A DNA stretch of 64,000 bases from Enterococcus termitis (GCF_001730305.1 NZ_MIJY01000012.1:310001-374000), one strand, 5' to 3'; positions 8,887 through 18,796 are shown, counted from the first letter of the stretch. Program-made: numbers and translations. Notes: generated from the letters alone by a model not told the origin.

Positions 8887-10179
8887 TTAAATTTGTGCCC
8901 AAACGCTTTCCAAAACATTTGTTTGATTACGGTCTGGACCAACAGAAAATGTCGAAATGCGAACTCCAACTAATTCAGAAATACGGTGAACATAGTTCCG
9001 TGCATTTGCTGGTAGATCCGCTAATGTTTTACAGCCAGTGATATCTTCTGACCAGCCTGGTAATTCTTCATAGACTGGTTTACAACGGCTCAATTCTTTC
9101 AAACTAGCTGGGTAGTGATAAATCAATTCTCCATCCAACTCATAAGCTGTACAGATTTTTACTGTATCTAGACCACTTAAAACATCGATTGAGTTCAAAG
9201 ATAGGTTCGTAATACCAGATACACGTTTAGAATGACGCATCACAACGGTATCAAACCAACCAACACGTCGTGGACGACCAGTAGTAGTCCCATATTCTTT
9301 TCCTACTTTACGAATCGTTTCACCTGTTTCATCAAATAGTTCTGTAGGGAATGGACCATCACCTACACGCGATGTATAAGCTTTACATACCCCAACGACT
9401 TTATTGATCTTAGAAGGACCAACACCACTACCGATCGTAACCCCTCCAGCAACTGGATTTGATGACGTTACAAATGGATAAGTTCCTTGGTCGATGTCCA
9501 GCATAACGCCTTGGGCACCTTCAAATAAGACACGTTTACCTGCATCCAGCGCATCGTTTAAAATAACAGATGTATCTGTTACGTACTGCTTTATTTGTTG
9601 ACCATACTCATAATATTCTTCAAAAATATCTTCAAAAGCGATTGGCTCACTATCAAACATTTTAACGAATTGACGATTTTTTTCTTCTAAATTGATTTTC
9701 AAACGTTCTTCAAAAATTTCTTTATCTAATAAGTCTGCAACACGAATCCCTACACGTGCCGCTTTATCCATATATGCAGGACCGATCCCTTTGATTGTCG
9801 TTCCGATTTTATTTTCACCTTTGGCATCTTCTTGTAACTGATCCAATTTAATATGGTATGGTAAAATCACGTGAGCACGGTCAGAGATTCGTAAATTATC
9901 TGTCGTTACATTATTTTCTTTTAAATAAGCAAGCTCTTTTACTAATGATTTAGGATTGACGACAACACCGTTTCCGATCACACTGATTTTTTCTTTGTAA
10001 AAGATACCTGAAGGAATCAAGTGTAGTTTATAAGTAATACCATCAAATTTAATGGTATGACCTGCATTATCTCCGCCTTGATAACGTGCGATGACTTCAG
10101 CATTCTCACTTAAAAAGTCCGTGATCTTTCCTTTTCCTTCATCGCCCCACTGCGTTCCAACTACTACAACTGATGACAT
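8887..10179 (-). CDS. purA: Adenylosuccinate synthetase
   Basis: PurA joins IMP and aspartate using GTP to make adenylosuccinate, the first committed step to AMP. The N-terminal loop [11 protein letters not shown], the IMP-binding GDNAGHTI and the [12 protein letters not shown] region are all present. The ATG at 10177-10179 gives 430 residues, the usual length; an upstream in-frame ATG at 10233 would add 18 residues and lacks a ribosome site, whereas GAACGAGGTG precedes the chosen start. The gene is followed by a repeat element with terminator hairpins. It is not in a purine operon here, as is common for purA. Confidence 0.97.
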   Translation of the reverse strand: MSSVVVVGTQWGDEGKGKITDFLSENAEVIARYQGGDNAGHTIKFDGITYKLHLIPSGIFYKEKISVIGNGVVVNPKSLVKELAYLKENNVTTDNLRISDRAHVILPYHIKLDQLQEDAKGENKIGTTIKGIGPAYMDKAARVGIRVADLLDKEIFEERLKINLEEKNRQFVKMFDSEPIAFEDIFEEYYEYGQQIKQYVTDTSVILNDALDAGKRVLFEGAQGVMLDIDQGTYPFVTSSNPVAGGVTIGSGVGPSKINKVVGVCKAYTSRVGDGPFPTELFDETGETIRKVGKEYGTTTGRPRRVGWFDTVVMRHSKRVSGITNLSLNSIDVLSGLDTVKICTAYELDGELIYHYPASLKELSRCKPVYEELPGWSEDITGCKTLADLPANARNYVHRISELVGVRISTFSVGPDRNQTNVLESVWAQI

Positions 10180-10330
10180 TCGAACACCTCGTTCTAAATT
10201 ATTTTGTCCTGATTCATTGTACCAGTAAAACACAATGCTTTCAACAAAAAATCGAATATTGTGATTTCAAAAAAATAAAAACAAGGCAAAACACGAACAT
10301 TATTTAAAATTAAAATAAACATACGTTAAA

Positions 10331-10357
10331 AAAACGAAAATTCCAGCTATTCGTTCT
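10331..10357 (-). terminator. Probable terminator of the Rep_3 gene
   Basis: On the minus strand AACGAA...TTCGTT is followed by a run of T. The stem is only six pairs, so the call is moderate. It lies directly after the stop of the Rep_3 gene. Confidence 0.5.
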
Positions 10358-10361
10358 TCCT

Positions 10362-11114
10362 TCATCGATAGATTTTTTCTGGCGTAAAATAAAAATTATA
10401 CCCTGTCACTTTCTTCCCTTGCGTTCTGGCGTACTCTTTTCGAATCGTTAAATTTTTGAAATAGGGGGACAGTTCTTGTTTCAGTCGTTGAATAATTTTT
10501 TGGTCGATCTGACCGATTTGATAGCTTTTTGGAATACTCAGCATGTAGCGAAATTCCACAATAGAAAATCGCCTGTAACCAGTAGAGCGAAATTGTTTAA
10601 GTAATCGAAACATATTTTTAGCATACTTGCTTTTTAAGCTAATAAATTCGGATAAAGAAAATTGTGTAAAGCCACTGAATACATTATTGAATAAACAAGA
10701 AAAATGCGGGTTTACAGCAATATCTACATATCCATCTTTTAGTGTCGTTCCTGTATGTGCGGTGATTTTTTCCCCTGAACTATCATAAGTTGCTTCATTT
10801 TCTTCACAAAACTCAAAGTTTTTAAATAAATTGAACGATTCGATTATCACCTGGTCTTTTTTCGTATACGTATGGGGATAGGTCAATTTTAATAATTTAG
10901 CATATGTATGTGTCAAATCTTCAATCAAGCGATTGGCCGCTGTCGGCTTATACTGGGCTAACTCTCTGATCTCTTTCAATGAGAAGCGAATGACACAGTC
11001 TTCTTTATTTCTTATACGTGAAACAATTGCAAAAAAGAGATTCATCTCACTTGGTGTAAACTGTTCTAACGCTACACGATTCAATTCATTTTTATATTTT
11101 ACCATTTCAACCAT
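10362..11114 (-). CDS. RepB/Rep_3 family plasmid-type replication initiator protein
   Basis: The 250-residue protein has the form of Rep_3 initiators, which bind plasmid iterons through two winged-helix domains. N-terminal VKYKNELNRVALEQFTPSEMNLFFAIVSRI and the FTQFSLSEFISLKSKYAKN segment are characteristic, and the C-terminal half has the second winged helix. It lies on the chromosome between purA and two SDR genes. No iteron array is seen in its upstream 328 bp, and no other plasmid gene is nearby. The start at 11112-11114 (MVEMVKYKN) follows GAGAGGAA; GTG at 11117 and ATG at 11132 are alternatives. It may be a domesticated relic or a chromosomal regulator. I recall a similar gene near E. 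faecalis purA, not verified. Confidence 0.8.
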   Translation of the reverse strand: MVEMVKYKNELNRVALEQFTPSEMNLFFAIVSRIRNKEDCVIRFSLKEIRELAQYKPTAANRLIEDLTHTYAKLLKLTYPHTYTKKDQVIIESFNLFKNFEFCEENEATYDSSGEKITAHTGTTLKDGYVDIAVNPHFSCLFNNVFSGFTQFSLSEFISLKSKYAKNMFRLLKQFRSTGYRRFSIVEFRYMLSIPKSYQIGQIDQKIIQRLKQELSPYFKNLTIRKEYARTQGKKVTGYNFYFTPEKIYR

Positions 11115-11442
11115 CACAGAAATTCCTCTCATTGGACTATGGCTTCATTATAAAGAGTTTACAGGAAAGAAGGCAAGCGAACATTAAAGAAAAACAATTT
11201 AGTACTGATAACTGAAAGCAAAACTTCTTATTTTCAAGATGAAACGCTCCCTCTTTATAGACAATAACGTACTGATTGAATGACACTCCCTTAGAGACAA
11301 ACAGGTTTTAGCTCGACTAAAAAGAAAATTTTATTTTAAAAATGTGAGTGACTGTCTAAAAAGATTTTCGTGACAATTCCTTGCATTGCACCTATTCTAA
11401 CAGTGCTATAGCAAAACCATTATTGAAAGGACAGATGTCATT
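11115..11442. other. Intergenic region between divergent Rep_3 and SDR genes
   Basis: It must contain promoters in both directions. No iterons, RNA gene or further coding frame were recognised. A single CGAACATTA occurs at 11178-11186. Confidence 0.4.
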
Positions 11443-12165
11443 TTGAAAAAATCAATTATTATCGTCGGTGCTGGACCTGGTGTCGGTATGGAAACTGCCC
11501 GCAAGTTCGGTAAGCAAAATTATAAAGTCGGGCTAATCCGCAGAGGAAAAGAAAACTTAGCAATTATGGAAGAAGAATTGGCTCAGGAAGGAATTGAAAC
11601 CTTCTCTGCAACAGCAGATGCGAGTGATCCTAAAGAAATTTCAGAAGCAGTTCAAGCATTAGGAGAAAAAATGGCTGGCATTGATGTTCTATTCTACAAT
11701 GTACCTGGTCCTCTAGGAAAAGCTTATGTACCTGTCACAGAAGTCTCTACTGAACTATTAACAGAATTTCTGACAATGAGAGTATTAAGTGCATTAAGCA
11801 GTGCTCAAGCTGCAATTCCTTACTTAAAAGCAAGTAAAGGATCACTCTTGTTTACAAGTGGTCAATCGGATCGTTCACCTTTTCCATATACAGCAGCAAT
11901 CGGTGCGCCTCAAGCAGCATTAAGGTTGTTGGCAGAGCATTTAAGAGATGAACTTAAACCTGATGATATTTTTGTGGGCTACTTACCTTTAGATAACCCA
12001 CCACTGTATTCCGATCCAGCTAAGGAAAAAGAACGGACTGATCTACCCGAAGGATTTGCATTAAAGGAACGTGTCATCGCTGAAAATGTTGCTGAAATTA
12101 TTTTCAATTTGAATCGTGACCGTGACGTATTTGAAAAACCAGTAAAAGCTACCACCAATCTATAA
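11443..12165 (+). CDS. Atypical short-chain dehydrogenase/reductase-like protein
   Basis: The 240-residue protein has the SDR Rossmann start (VGAGPGVGMETA, matching GxxxGxG) and an overall SDR layout. The canonical YxxxK catalytic pair is not evident: the expected Tyr occurs in FPYTAAIGAPQAAL, and the Lys four residues later is Ile. Enzyme activity is therefore doubtful, although the nucleotide may still bind. The start is TTG at 11443, 12 bases after AAAGGA; a tiny ATG frame at 11435 (three codons) ends across this start. The next gene, 17 bp downstream, is a classical SDR, so the two are probably co-transcribed and could form a heteromer. Substrate unknown. Confidence 0.8.
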   Translation: MKKSIIIVGAGPGVGMETARKFGKQNYKVGLIRRGKENLAIMEEELAQEGIETFSATADASDPKEISEAVQALGEKMAGIDVLFYNVPGPLGKAYVPVTEVSTELLTEFLTMRVLSALSSAQAAIPYLKASKGSLLFTSGQSDRSPFPYTAAIGAPQAALRLLAEHLRDELKPDDIFVGYLPLDNPPLYSDPAKEKERTDLPEGFALKERVIAENVAEIIFNLNRDRDVFEKPVKATTNL

Positions 12166-12182
12166 TTAAGGGAGACGATAGT

Positions 12183-12938
12183 ATGAAAAAAGTTGCATTA
12201 ATCGCTGGAGCTACAACAGGAATCGGTAAAGCTTCTGCACTTCAATTAGCAAAAGATGGTTTTGCGCTAGTTCTAGCTGCTAGAGGTGAAAAAAATGGTC
12301 TTGCTCTGGTTAAAGAAATCCACGCACTCGGCGGCGAAGCCGATTTTGTAAAAACAGATATGAGTGTTGAGCAAGAGGTGAAGCACTTAGTTGATTTTGT
12401 CGTGAAAAAGTACAATAAAATCGATTATTATTTAGGTAATCAAGGTGTTATCTATGAACCAAAAATGTTTGATGAAACACCTGAATCAGATGTTGATAAA
12501 GTATTGAACGTAAATGTTAAGGGTACTTTTTTCGGTATGAAGCACGTAATTAAACAGCTTCTAAAACAAGACAGCGGGAACATCACGATCATCGCTTCCT
12601 CTTCAGGTATTCGTTCAGAAACAGGATTTGGGGTTTATTCTGCCTCAAAACGTGCCGTTCTTGGTTTAGTACAAGACGCAGCTATTGAATATGGCGCAAA
12701 CAATATTCGGATCAATGCGATTTGTCCTGGCGGGATCGTGACACCATTGACCGATTCAACCATTGCATCAATGACTGAAAGTAAATTCCAACAACCTCGT
12801 CCTTCTATTGCTCTATTAAATAATGGCGCACTTGGTGAACCAGAAGATATTTCTTCACTTGTTTCTTACATGGCTTCAGATCATTCAAAATACATGACTG
12901 GTGCTGTAATCAGTGTAGATGGCGGAATTACATTGTAA
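12183..12938 (+). CDS. Classical SDR family NAD(P)-dependent oxidoreductase
   Basis: This 251-residue enzyme has the complete classical SDR set: cofactor loop GATTGIGKA, a modified NNAG motif (GNQG), the catalytic Ser in ASSSGIRS, the YSASK active site and the PGGIVTP loop. The N-terminal acidic or basic discriminators do not clearly show NAD or NADP use. It ends with ISVDGGITL, the usual family C-terminus. The ATG follows GGGAG. It forms a pair with the preceding atypical SDR (17-bp gap). The substrate is not identifiable. Confidence 0.9.
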   Translation: MKKVALIAGATTGIGKASALQLAKDGFALVLAARGEKNGLALVKEIHALGGEADFVKTDMSVEQEVKHLVDFVVKKYNKIDYYLGNQGVIYEPKMFDETPESDVDKVLNVNVKGTFFGMKHVIKQLLKQDSGNITIIASSSGIRSETGFGVYSASKRAVLGLVQDAAIEYGANNIRINAICPGGIVTPLTDSTIASMTESKFQQPRPSIALLNNGALGEPEDISSLVSYMASDHSKYMTGAVISVDGGITL

Positions 12939-13143
12939 CCTTAAAACACTCTCTAATTCCTAATAAGGCAAGAGAAAAGCAATCGCTTCGAACACAGCAA
13001 CATCTAAGTGCCTGCGTACTAAGAATTCACTCCTTAGAAAATAACATGTACCGAATAGATGTACATAGCCCACCTGATTCTTGGAGCTTTCTGCTTTTAT
13101 CTTTGCCGCTCTTTGATTGATTTGCTCATACATTATACAAATA

Positions 13144-13188
13144 AAACGCGCTAACCAAAATTGTTTAATCATTTTGGTTAGCGCGTTT
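13144..13188. terminator. Strong hairpin terminator after dnaB
   Basis: A perfect 18-bp inverted repeat (13144-13161 and 13171-13188) has a nine-base loop and A/T tails on both sides. It ends dnaB and may also stop reading from the SDR pair. A 70-codon frame starting inside it is an artefact. Confidence 0.85.
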
Positions 13189-13193
13189 ATTTA

Positions 13194-14564
13194 CTAAAAT
13201 TCTTCTCTTGGTGAGAGGGAAGAGAATTTATTGTATTCTTTGATAAACAAAAGTTCGACAGTCCCTCTGGCCCCACTTCTGTTTTTTTCGATGATTACTT
13301 CAATCACATTATCGATTTCAGGTGGTTCATGATCTCCATCTTCGCCGCCTTCACCTCGTTCGTAATAATCATCACGATAAAGAAAGGCAACAATATCCGC
13401 ATCTTGCTCGATTGATCCAGACTCACGAATATCACTCAACACAGGACGTTTATCTTGTCTCTGTTCTACTCCACGAGATAACTGAGACAACGCAATAACC
13501 GGTACTTTCAATTCCTTCGCCAATTTCTTCAGTTGACGGGAAATTTCAGAAACTTCTTGCTGGCGGCTTTCACGGCCTGTTCCTTCAATTAGCTGTAAGT
13601 AATCGATCAAAATCAAGCCTAGGTTTCCTCTTTCCTGAGCTAACTTTCGGCATTTTGCTCGAATTTCAGTGATTTTGATCCCTGGCGTATCATCAATGAA
13701 AATTTGTGCCCTAGATAAACTACCCATTGCAATAATCAAGTTTTGCCATTCTTCTTCTGATAATTGACCTGTACGCAAATGCCCCGCTTCGATCGAGCCT
13801 TCCGCACAAAGCATCCGATTGACAAGCGATTCCGCCCCCATTTCCAAACTAAAAATAGCAACAGAACGATCCGTTTTTGTTCCGATATTTTGAGCAATAT
13901 TTAAGGCAAAGGCCGTTTTACCAACGGCTGGCCGCGCTGCTAAAATGATCAATTCTTCTGCTTGAAGTCCGGCAGTCATTTTATCAAGAGCAGGATAACC
14001 TGTCGGCAATCCAGTGATCTCTTCATCGTTTTGATACAGCTGATCAATGTTTGCAATCGAGGTATTCAGCACATCAGCGATCGATAAGAAACCACTACGA
14101 TTTCTTTTTTCTGATACTTCTAAAATGCTTCGTTCAGCATCGTCTAATATCGTTTCAACATCTTCACCTTGTTCAAAACCCTTTGTCACAATCTCTGTAG
14201 CAGTTGAAATCAAATTACGCAGTAATGATTTTTGCTCCACGATTTTGGCATAGTAAACAATATTCGCTGCAGTGGGGACAGCCAATGCTAAATCTGATAA
14301 ATAACTTAGTCCGCCAACATCTTCCAGTAAATTTTCCTGTTCCAGACGATCTTTGATTGTGATCACATCAATCGCTTCATTCCGATCATTCAACGTGAGC
14401 ATAGTCTGAAAAATCAATTGATGATTACGGCGATAAAAATCTTTTGGTTCTATGTATTCTAATGCATCGATAATAACCTCAGCATCTAAAAAAACCGACC
14501 CTAAAACGGCCTGTTCTGCTTCCATGCTATGTGGCGGTACTCTATCTTGCCATACTTCACTCAT
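13194..14564 (-). CDS. dnaB: Replicative DNA helicase DnaB
   Basis: The 456-residue protein is the hexameric 5'-3' helicase of the replication fork (called DnaC in Bacillus). It has the N-terminal primase-interacting domain (PPHSMEAEQAVLGS), Walker A ARPAVGKTAFALN, the IDYLQLI Walker B, and the QLSRGVEQR and SDIRESGSIEQDAD motifs near the C-terminus. No intein interrupts it. The ATG follows GGAGAGAAAAA. A terminator between rplI and dnaB suggests dnaB has its own promoter in 14565-14720. Confidence 0.97.
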   Translation of the reverse strand: MSEVWQDRVPPHSMEAEQAVLGSVFLDAEVIIDALEYIEPKDFYRRNHQLIFQTMLTLNDRNEAIDVITIKDRLEQENLLEDVGGLSYLSDLALAVPTAANIVYYAKIVEQKSLLRNLISTATEIVTKGFEQGEDVETILDDAERSILEVSEKRNRSGFLSIADVLNTSIANIDQLYQNDEEITGLPTGYPALDKMTAGLQAEELIILAARPAVGKTAFALNIAQNIGTKTDRSVAIFSLEMGAESLVNRMLCAEGSIEAGHLRTGQLSEEEWQNLIIAMGSLSRAQIFIDDTPGIKITEIRAKCRKLAQERGNLGLILIDYLQLIEGTGRESRQQEVSEISRQLKKLAKELKVPVIALSQLSRGVEQRQDKRPVLSDIRESGSIEQDADIVAFLYRDDYYERGEGGEDGDHEPPEIDNVIEVIIEKNRSGARGTVELLFIKEYNKFSSLSPREEF

Positions 14565-14723
14565 TTTTTTCTCTCCTATTTTTTTCTAAATACAAACGAA
14601 CCATTTCACTATGATTTATTTGTATCTTTCTCATCGTATATTCAATCTGTCCAGTCTTTCTATTTTAACAAGAAATAACCCAAATGTACATAAGAACGGT
14701 GGAGCTTCTCCTCTTCCAGAGCA

Positions 14724-14758
14724 AACAAAAAAGCAGAGGAATGCCTCTACTTTTTTGT
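14724..14758 (-). terminator. Terminator of rplI
   Basis: The hairpin (AGTAGAGG...CCTCTGCT on the minus strand) is flanked by A- and T-runs, between the rplI stop and dnaB. Confidence 0.8.
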
Positions 14759-14767
14759 TTTTATTGA

Positions 14768-15220
14768 TTATTCTTCCACAACATGAACTTTGATTTTAGC
14801 TGTGACCTCATGATGAAGTTTGACAGGAACATTCGTATAGCCTAGTGAACGAATTGGTTGAGACAGCTCAATCTTACGCTTGTCTAATTTCACCTTATAT
14901 TGCTTGTTTAAGGCTTCTGCAATCTGTTTTGATGGAATAGATCCAAATAGACGTCCATCTTCACCAGCCTTTGCTTTAAGCTCTACAACAGTCTCTTCTT
15001 TTTCTAGAAACTCTTGCATTTTTTTCGCTTCTGCTAAGATTTCTGCTTCATGTTTGTCTTGTGCTTTTTTCTGTCCAGCGAGCGCGCTGATACTGCCTTT
15101 ATTTGCTTCTTTGGCATAGCCGTTTTTAATTAGGAAGTTTTGAGCATAGCCTGTTGGTACTTCTTTGACATCGCCTTTTTTTCCTTTGCCTTTAACGTCT
15201 TGTAAAAAAATAACTTTCAT
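14768..15220 (-). CDS. rplI: 50S ribosomal protein L9
   Basis: L9 is a two-domain 23S rRNA-binding protein of the large subunit. The N-terminal signature [21 protein letters not shown] and the [13 protein letters not shown] stretch are conserved, followed by the long central helix and the C-terminal domain ([12 protein letters not shown]). Length (150) is normal. It lies 110 bp downstream of gdpP with no terminator between, so they are likely one transcript, an arrangement common in Firmicutes. Confidence 0.97.
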   Translation of the reverse strand: MKVIFLQDVKGKGKKGDVKEVPTGYAQNFLIKNGYAKEANKGSISALAGQKKAQDKHEAEILAEAKKMQEFLEKEETVVELKAKAGEDGRLFGSIPSKQIAEALNKQYKVKLDKRKIELSQPIRSLGYTNVPVKLHHEVTAKIKVHVVEE

Positions 15221-15330
15221 CTCTATTACTCCTCCTCATTTTAAAAGCATACGAAGCTTGTTCAGCCTTACGAAAATAAACTATACGTGTATTGTTTTTC
15301 TCACAAACATCTTTTATTCGAAAGGATAGC

Positions 15331-17307
15331 TTACGTAGCTGAATCATACATCACATCAATATTTTGATGGATCACTCTTAATAGCTGTTCTTTCACCTCA
15401 GCTACAGTTACATTAGATAATTGTACCGCAGCATTAGTGAAATGACCACCTCCGCCAAGATTTTCCATAATAAGTTGGACATTTATCGACCCATTACTTC
15501 TAGCACTAATACCGATTTGTTTATCTGTCCGCTTTGTAATCACAAAAGCCGCATTGATCCCGACCATAGATAATAACGTATCGGCTGTTTTGGCTGCAGT
15601 TACACTATCATATTCTTTCGTTTCGTTACCTGTAACAATTACTGTATCAGGGGTAACATATTCACTCTTGGCTATCAAGCTGTTCATTTCTAAATAGCTA
15701 GTTAAATCCGAGCTTAATAAATATTGTACTAAAGATGAATCAGCACCACAAGTTCTTAAGTAGCTTGCCACATCAAAGGTACGAGCTGTTGTACGAACAC
15801 TAAAACTTTTTGTATCAACGACAATCCCAGCTAATAATAAGGTTGCTTCAAATTTGTCTAACTGTCTTTGAACGTTGCTTTGATATTCAATCAACTCAGT
15901 CACTAATTCTGATGCCGAAGAAGCGGAGGATTCAATATAAGAAAGCAACGGTTTCGCTGGAAACTCATCGCCACGACGATGATGGTCAATAATCACTACT
16001 TTAGCAAATTGTTCATACAATTCTTGTGAAATCGATAGTGAAGGTTTATGATAATCAACCATAATAAGTAAACTGCTGTCTGTCTTTCGTTTCATCGCAT
16101 CCTTCGGAGTAATAATTTGCTCGGCTAACTCTGGATATTTCTCAACCTCATTCATCACTCGTTCTACATCAGGAATACTCTCACTTTTTTCTAAAACAAC
16201 CCAGGCGTGTTTATTATGAAATTTAGCTAACCGTGCCATCCCAAATGCGGAACCAATTGCATCCATATCAGGATATTTATGCCCCATAATATAAACATCA
16301 GATGACTCCGACAAAATCCCTTGAATTGCGGTGCTCATTGCCCGAGAGCGAACGCGTGTTCTTTTTGCAACAGAGGCTGTTCTACCCCCATAAAAAATAG
16401 GTTTCGCATCATCTTTTGCTTCTTTTACAACCACTTGGTCTCCGCCCCTAACTAAAGCCATATCCAAGTTGGTCTGAGCAGTATTTCCTGTTTGATTCAA
16501 GGTTTCTCCACCATAAGAAATTCCCATACTCAATGTAACAGCCGTCTCACGTGAAGTTGATTCTTTTCTGATTTTATCTAGAATTTGAAATTTCGTTTCC
16601 ATCATTTTTTTTACATCTTCCAGTTGAGCAATGAAAAAGTAACGTTCAGCATTTAACCGTTTATAGAAGACCTGATATTCATCCATCCAATCAGAAATCA
16701 TCGTTGTGATAAAGCTATTTAAATAAGAGATTTCTTTGTCATCTAAACTATCAGTAATGTCATCGTAATTATCGACAGATACTATACCAATCGCTGTTTG
16801 CATCTCATGTTTTTGCTGATATAGATTACTCTCTTCCGTAATGTCTTTGAACGTAATTGTATTTTGAGCAGCATCAACATTAAAACGGTAAACATGATCT
16901 CCAACCTTAAATATATCTTTATTCTTCTCAGCCAACGCTACATAATTCTGAATTAATTCAGGACTGATCAGTGACTGTCCGTCTTTTCTAAAAATACTTT
17001 CAGCAAATGGATTTAGCCATTTTGCTTCCTTTGTATCTGGATCATAGTTAATGATACCAACAGATACTTCATTGAATGCATAATCCAATGATTTTTCCGC
17101 AATTGTGCTTGCTGCTCTTATTTTCTCTGTATTCGATATCTCTAGCCTTCTAATTAAATAGATGATTCTATTGATTAAAACAAGGTTGAGTATCAACAAT
17201 GCCAGTATAGAAATATATTTATTCGTTACAAAGAAAAGGATTAGTATTTCTAAAAAAAAGAGAACGAATACAGAACCAAAAATCCGTTTCATTCTAATTT
17301 TTCTCAT
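15331..17307 (-). CDS. gdpP: Cyclic-di-AMP phosphodiesterase GdpP
   Basis: GdpP degrades c-di-AMP to pApA at the membrane and so influences osmotic balance and beta-lactam tolerance. The 658-residue protein has two N-terminal membrane segments (about residues 8-48), a PAS-like domain, a degenerate GGDEF domain, and DHH/DHHA1 catalytic domains with GHKYPDMDAIGS, the VIIDHHRRGD motif and C-terminal GGGGHFTNAA. All metal-binding motifs look intact. The ATG follows GGAGGAG. An extended -10 (TGCTAAAAT) lies about 40 bp upstream on the minus strand. It precedes rplI. Confidence 0.96.
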   Translation of the reverse strand: MRKIRMKRIFGSVFVLFFLEILILFFVTNKYISILALLILNLVLINRIIYLIRRLEISNTEKIRAASTIAEKSLDYAFNEVSVGIINYDPDTKEAKWLNPFAESIFRKDGQSLISPELIQNYVALAEKNKDIFKVGDHVYRFNVDAAQNTITFKDITEESNLYQQKHEMQTAIGIVSVDNYDDITDSLDDKEISYLNSFITTMISDWMDEYQVFYKRLNAERYFFIAQLEDVKKMMETKFQILDKIRKESTSRETAVTLSMGISYGGETLNQTGNTAQTNLDMALVRGGDQVVVKEAKDDAKPIFYGGRTASVAKRTRVRSRAMSTAIQGILSESSDVYIMGHKYPDMDAIGSAFGMARLAKFHNKHAWVVLEKSESIPDVERVMNEVEKYPELAEQIITPKDAMKRKTDSSLLIMVDYHKPSLSISQELYEQFAKVVIIDHHRRGDEFPAKPLLSYIESSASSASELVTELIEYQSNVQRQLDKFEATLLLAGIVVDTKSFSVRTTARTFDVASYLRTCGADSSLVQYLLSSDLTSYLEMNSLIAKSEYVTPDTVIVTGNETKEYDSVTAAKTADTLLSMVGINAAFVITKRTDKQIGISARSNGSINVQLIMENLGGGGHFTNAAVQLSNVTVAEVKEQLLRVIHQNIDVMYDSAT

Positions 17308-17379
17308 TCAAAGGACTCCTCCATCATTCTAAATATACCGTTATTTTAGCATAAAAAAAGGATTTCTGCGAATCCAGAA

Positions 17380-17395
17380 TGTTTCACGTGAAACA
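17380..17395. other. parS: parS site (exact)
   Basis: TGTTTCACGTGAAACA matches the parS consensus fully and is palindromic. It lies in the gap between rpsR and gdpP, about 25 kb from oriC. ParB loads here to help segregate origins. Confidence 0.88.
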
Positions 17396-17491
17396 TTTAA
17401 AAAGTATCAATTATCCAGACTTCTAACAATAATATATGGTCAGACAAATCCAATATCATTTTAGAGGAAAGAACAACTTTAAACTCTTTAA

Positions 17492-17530
17492 TAAAAAAAG
17501 AACCAAAGAAAATGAATTCTTTGATTCTTG
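17492..17530 (-). terminator. Terminator of the rpsF-ssb-rpsR operon
   Basis: On the minus strand a 13-bp stem (17498-17510 with 17517-17529, one wobble) is followed by a run of seven T, after the rpsR stop. Confidence 0.8.
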
Positions 17531-17540
17531 TTTCTCTATA

Positions 17541-17780
17541 TTATTGCTCTTCACCAACGAATGGTAATAAGCCCATGATACGTGCACGTTTGATCGCAAT
17601 GGTTAATTTACGTTGATTTTTAGCACCTGTACCAGTTACACGACGTGGTAAAATTTTTCCACGCTCAGAAATGAATTTTTTTAATAATTCGATATCTTTA
17701 TAATCGATGTATTCGATATGGTTAGCTGCAATATAATCGACTTTACGACGTTTACGTCCGCCTCTTCTTTGTTGTGCCAT
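17541..17780 (-). CDS. rpsR: 30S ribosomal protein S18
   Basis: S18 binds the small-subunit platform as a heterodimer with S6. The 79-residue sequence has the conserved [20 protein letters not shown] and [16 protein letters not shown] stretches. It has no zinc Cys motif (an all non-Cys N-terminus). It is last in the rpsF-ssb-rpsR operon, 25 bp after ssb. Confidence 0.97.
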   Translation of the reverse strand: MAQQRRGGRKRRKVDYIAANHIEYIDYKDIELLKKFISERGKILPRRVTGTGAKNQRKLTIAIKRARIMGLLPFVGEEQ

Positions 17781-17805
17781 TCTTATTCCCTCCTATCAAA
17801 TTCGT

Positions 17806-18357
17806 TTAGAATGGTAAATCATCATCTGAAATGTCAATAGTCGATCCTGATCCACTAAACGGGTCAGAGTCTCTATCAAAATCAGGCATACCGTTATTGC
17901 TAGACTGAGAGGATGATTGATTAAAATTGTTTTGTCCTGAAAAATTATTGTTCTGTGGTTGTTGGAAACTTCCGCCACCAGCATTATAACTTGGTGTCGA
18001 ATCTGATCCTTCTGTTGTTTGTCTTTGTTCTGATGCAGAACGAGACTCCAACAACTGGAAATTCTCACATACAACTTCAGTCACGTAAACACGTTGACCT
18101 TGTTGGTTTTCGTAATTTCTAGTTTGAATACGACCAGTCACGCCTAATAATGTACCTTTACGCGCATAGTTTGCCATTGTTTCAGCCGGTTTACGCCAAA
18201 TCACACAGTTAATAAAATCTGCTTCACGATTTCCATTTGCATTCGTAAAGTTACGGTTTACCGCTAGAGTAAACGTCGCAACTGCTGAACCACTAGATGT
18301 ATATCGTAAATCGGGATCTTTTGTTAGTCTTCCAACTAATACAACGTTGTTAATCAT
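17806..18357 (-). CDS. ssb: Single-stranded DNA-binding protein
   Basis: The 183-residue SSB has an N-terminal OB fold ([20 protein letters not shown]), a Gln/Asn/Ser-rich disordered linker from about residue 115, and the acidic tip DDDLPF that docks replication and repair partners. It coats single strands at the fork. It sits between rpsF and rpsR, the usual Firmicute order, and an exact parS lies in the gap to rpsF. Confidence 0.97.
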   Translation of the reverse strand: MINNVVLVGRLTKDPDLRYTSSGSAVATFTLAVNRNFTNANGNREADFINCVIWRKPAETMANYARKGTLLGVTGRIQTRNYENQQGQRVYVTEVVCENFQLLESRSASEQRQTTEGSDSTPSYNAGGGSFQQPQNNNFSGQNNFNQSSSQSSNNGMPDFDRDSDPFSGSGSTIDISDDDLPF

Positions 18358-18383
18358 TTAAACATCTCCTTTCGTCAATCCAA

Positions 18384-18399
18384 TGTTTCACGTGAAACA
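18384..18399. other. parS: parS site (exact) inside the rpsF-ssb operon
   Basis: TGTTTCACGTGAAACA lies in the 47-bp gap between rpsF and ssb, within transcribed DNA, about 24 kb from oriC and 1 kb from the site at 17380. Confidence 0.88.
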
Positions 18400-18404
18400 T
18401 TTGG

Positions 18405-18707
18405 TTATGCTTCTTCCTTGATAATCATGTGACGGATAATATCGTCATTGATTTTAGCAAGACGATCAAATTCATTGATTGCGCCTGCTGTTGATGGAGA
18501 AGATACTTTAACGATATGATAGATGCCTTCACGGAATCCGTTCATTTCATATGCTAAGCGGCGTTTTTCCCAATCTTTTGATTCGATAACTTCTGCTCCG
18601 TTATCTTTTAAGATTGTGTCGAAACGTTCTACTAAAGCAGTTTTTGCTTCTTCATCAATGTTCGGACGAATAATGTACATAATTTCATAATTCGTAGCTT
18701 GACTCAT
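18405..18707 (-). CDS. rpsF: 30S ribosomal protein S6
   Basis: S6 (100 residues) pairs with S18 in the small subunit. [37 protein letters not shown] and the C-terminal [12 protein letters not shown] are conserved. It is the first gene of rpsF-ssb-rpsR, behind a strong sigma-A promoter and a short leader hairpin. The ATG follows GGGAGGTG. Confidence 0.97.
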   Translation of the reverse strand: MSQATNYEIMYIIRPNIDEEAKTALVERFDTILKDNGAEVIESKDWEKRRLAYEMNGFREGIYHIVKVSSPSTAGAINEFDRLAKINDDIIRHMIIKEEA

Positions 18708-18734
18708 TGATTTTCACCTCCCTATGGACTTTAG

Positions 18735-18754
18735 GCTCTTAGATTGCTAAGAGC
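18735..18754 (-). promoter_or_regulatory. Hairpin in the rpsF leader, possible S6:S18 control element
   Basis: An eight-bp perfect stem with a four-base loop lies in the leader between promoter and start. In many bacteria the S6:S18 pair represses its own operon by binding a leader structure here; I cannot confirm the CCG-containing motif, so the role is inferred from position. Confidence 0.35.
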
Positions 18755-18796
18755 AAGGAGAGTTATCTAAAATTTATAGACTACTCACAATATTTT

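Noticed and set aside
10245-10345. Purine-box-like CGAA motifs upstream of purA
   Set aside because: CGAACATT at 10294 and weaker CGAA sites nearby fit the PurR box only in the core, in AT-rich DNA; chance is not excluded.
12960-13172. A 70-codon frame on the minus strand
   Set aside because: It starts inside the dnaB terminator hairpin, has no ribosome site and no protein-like pattern.
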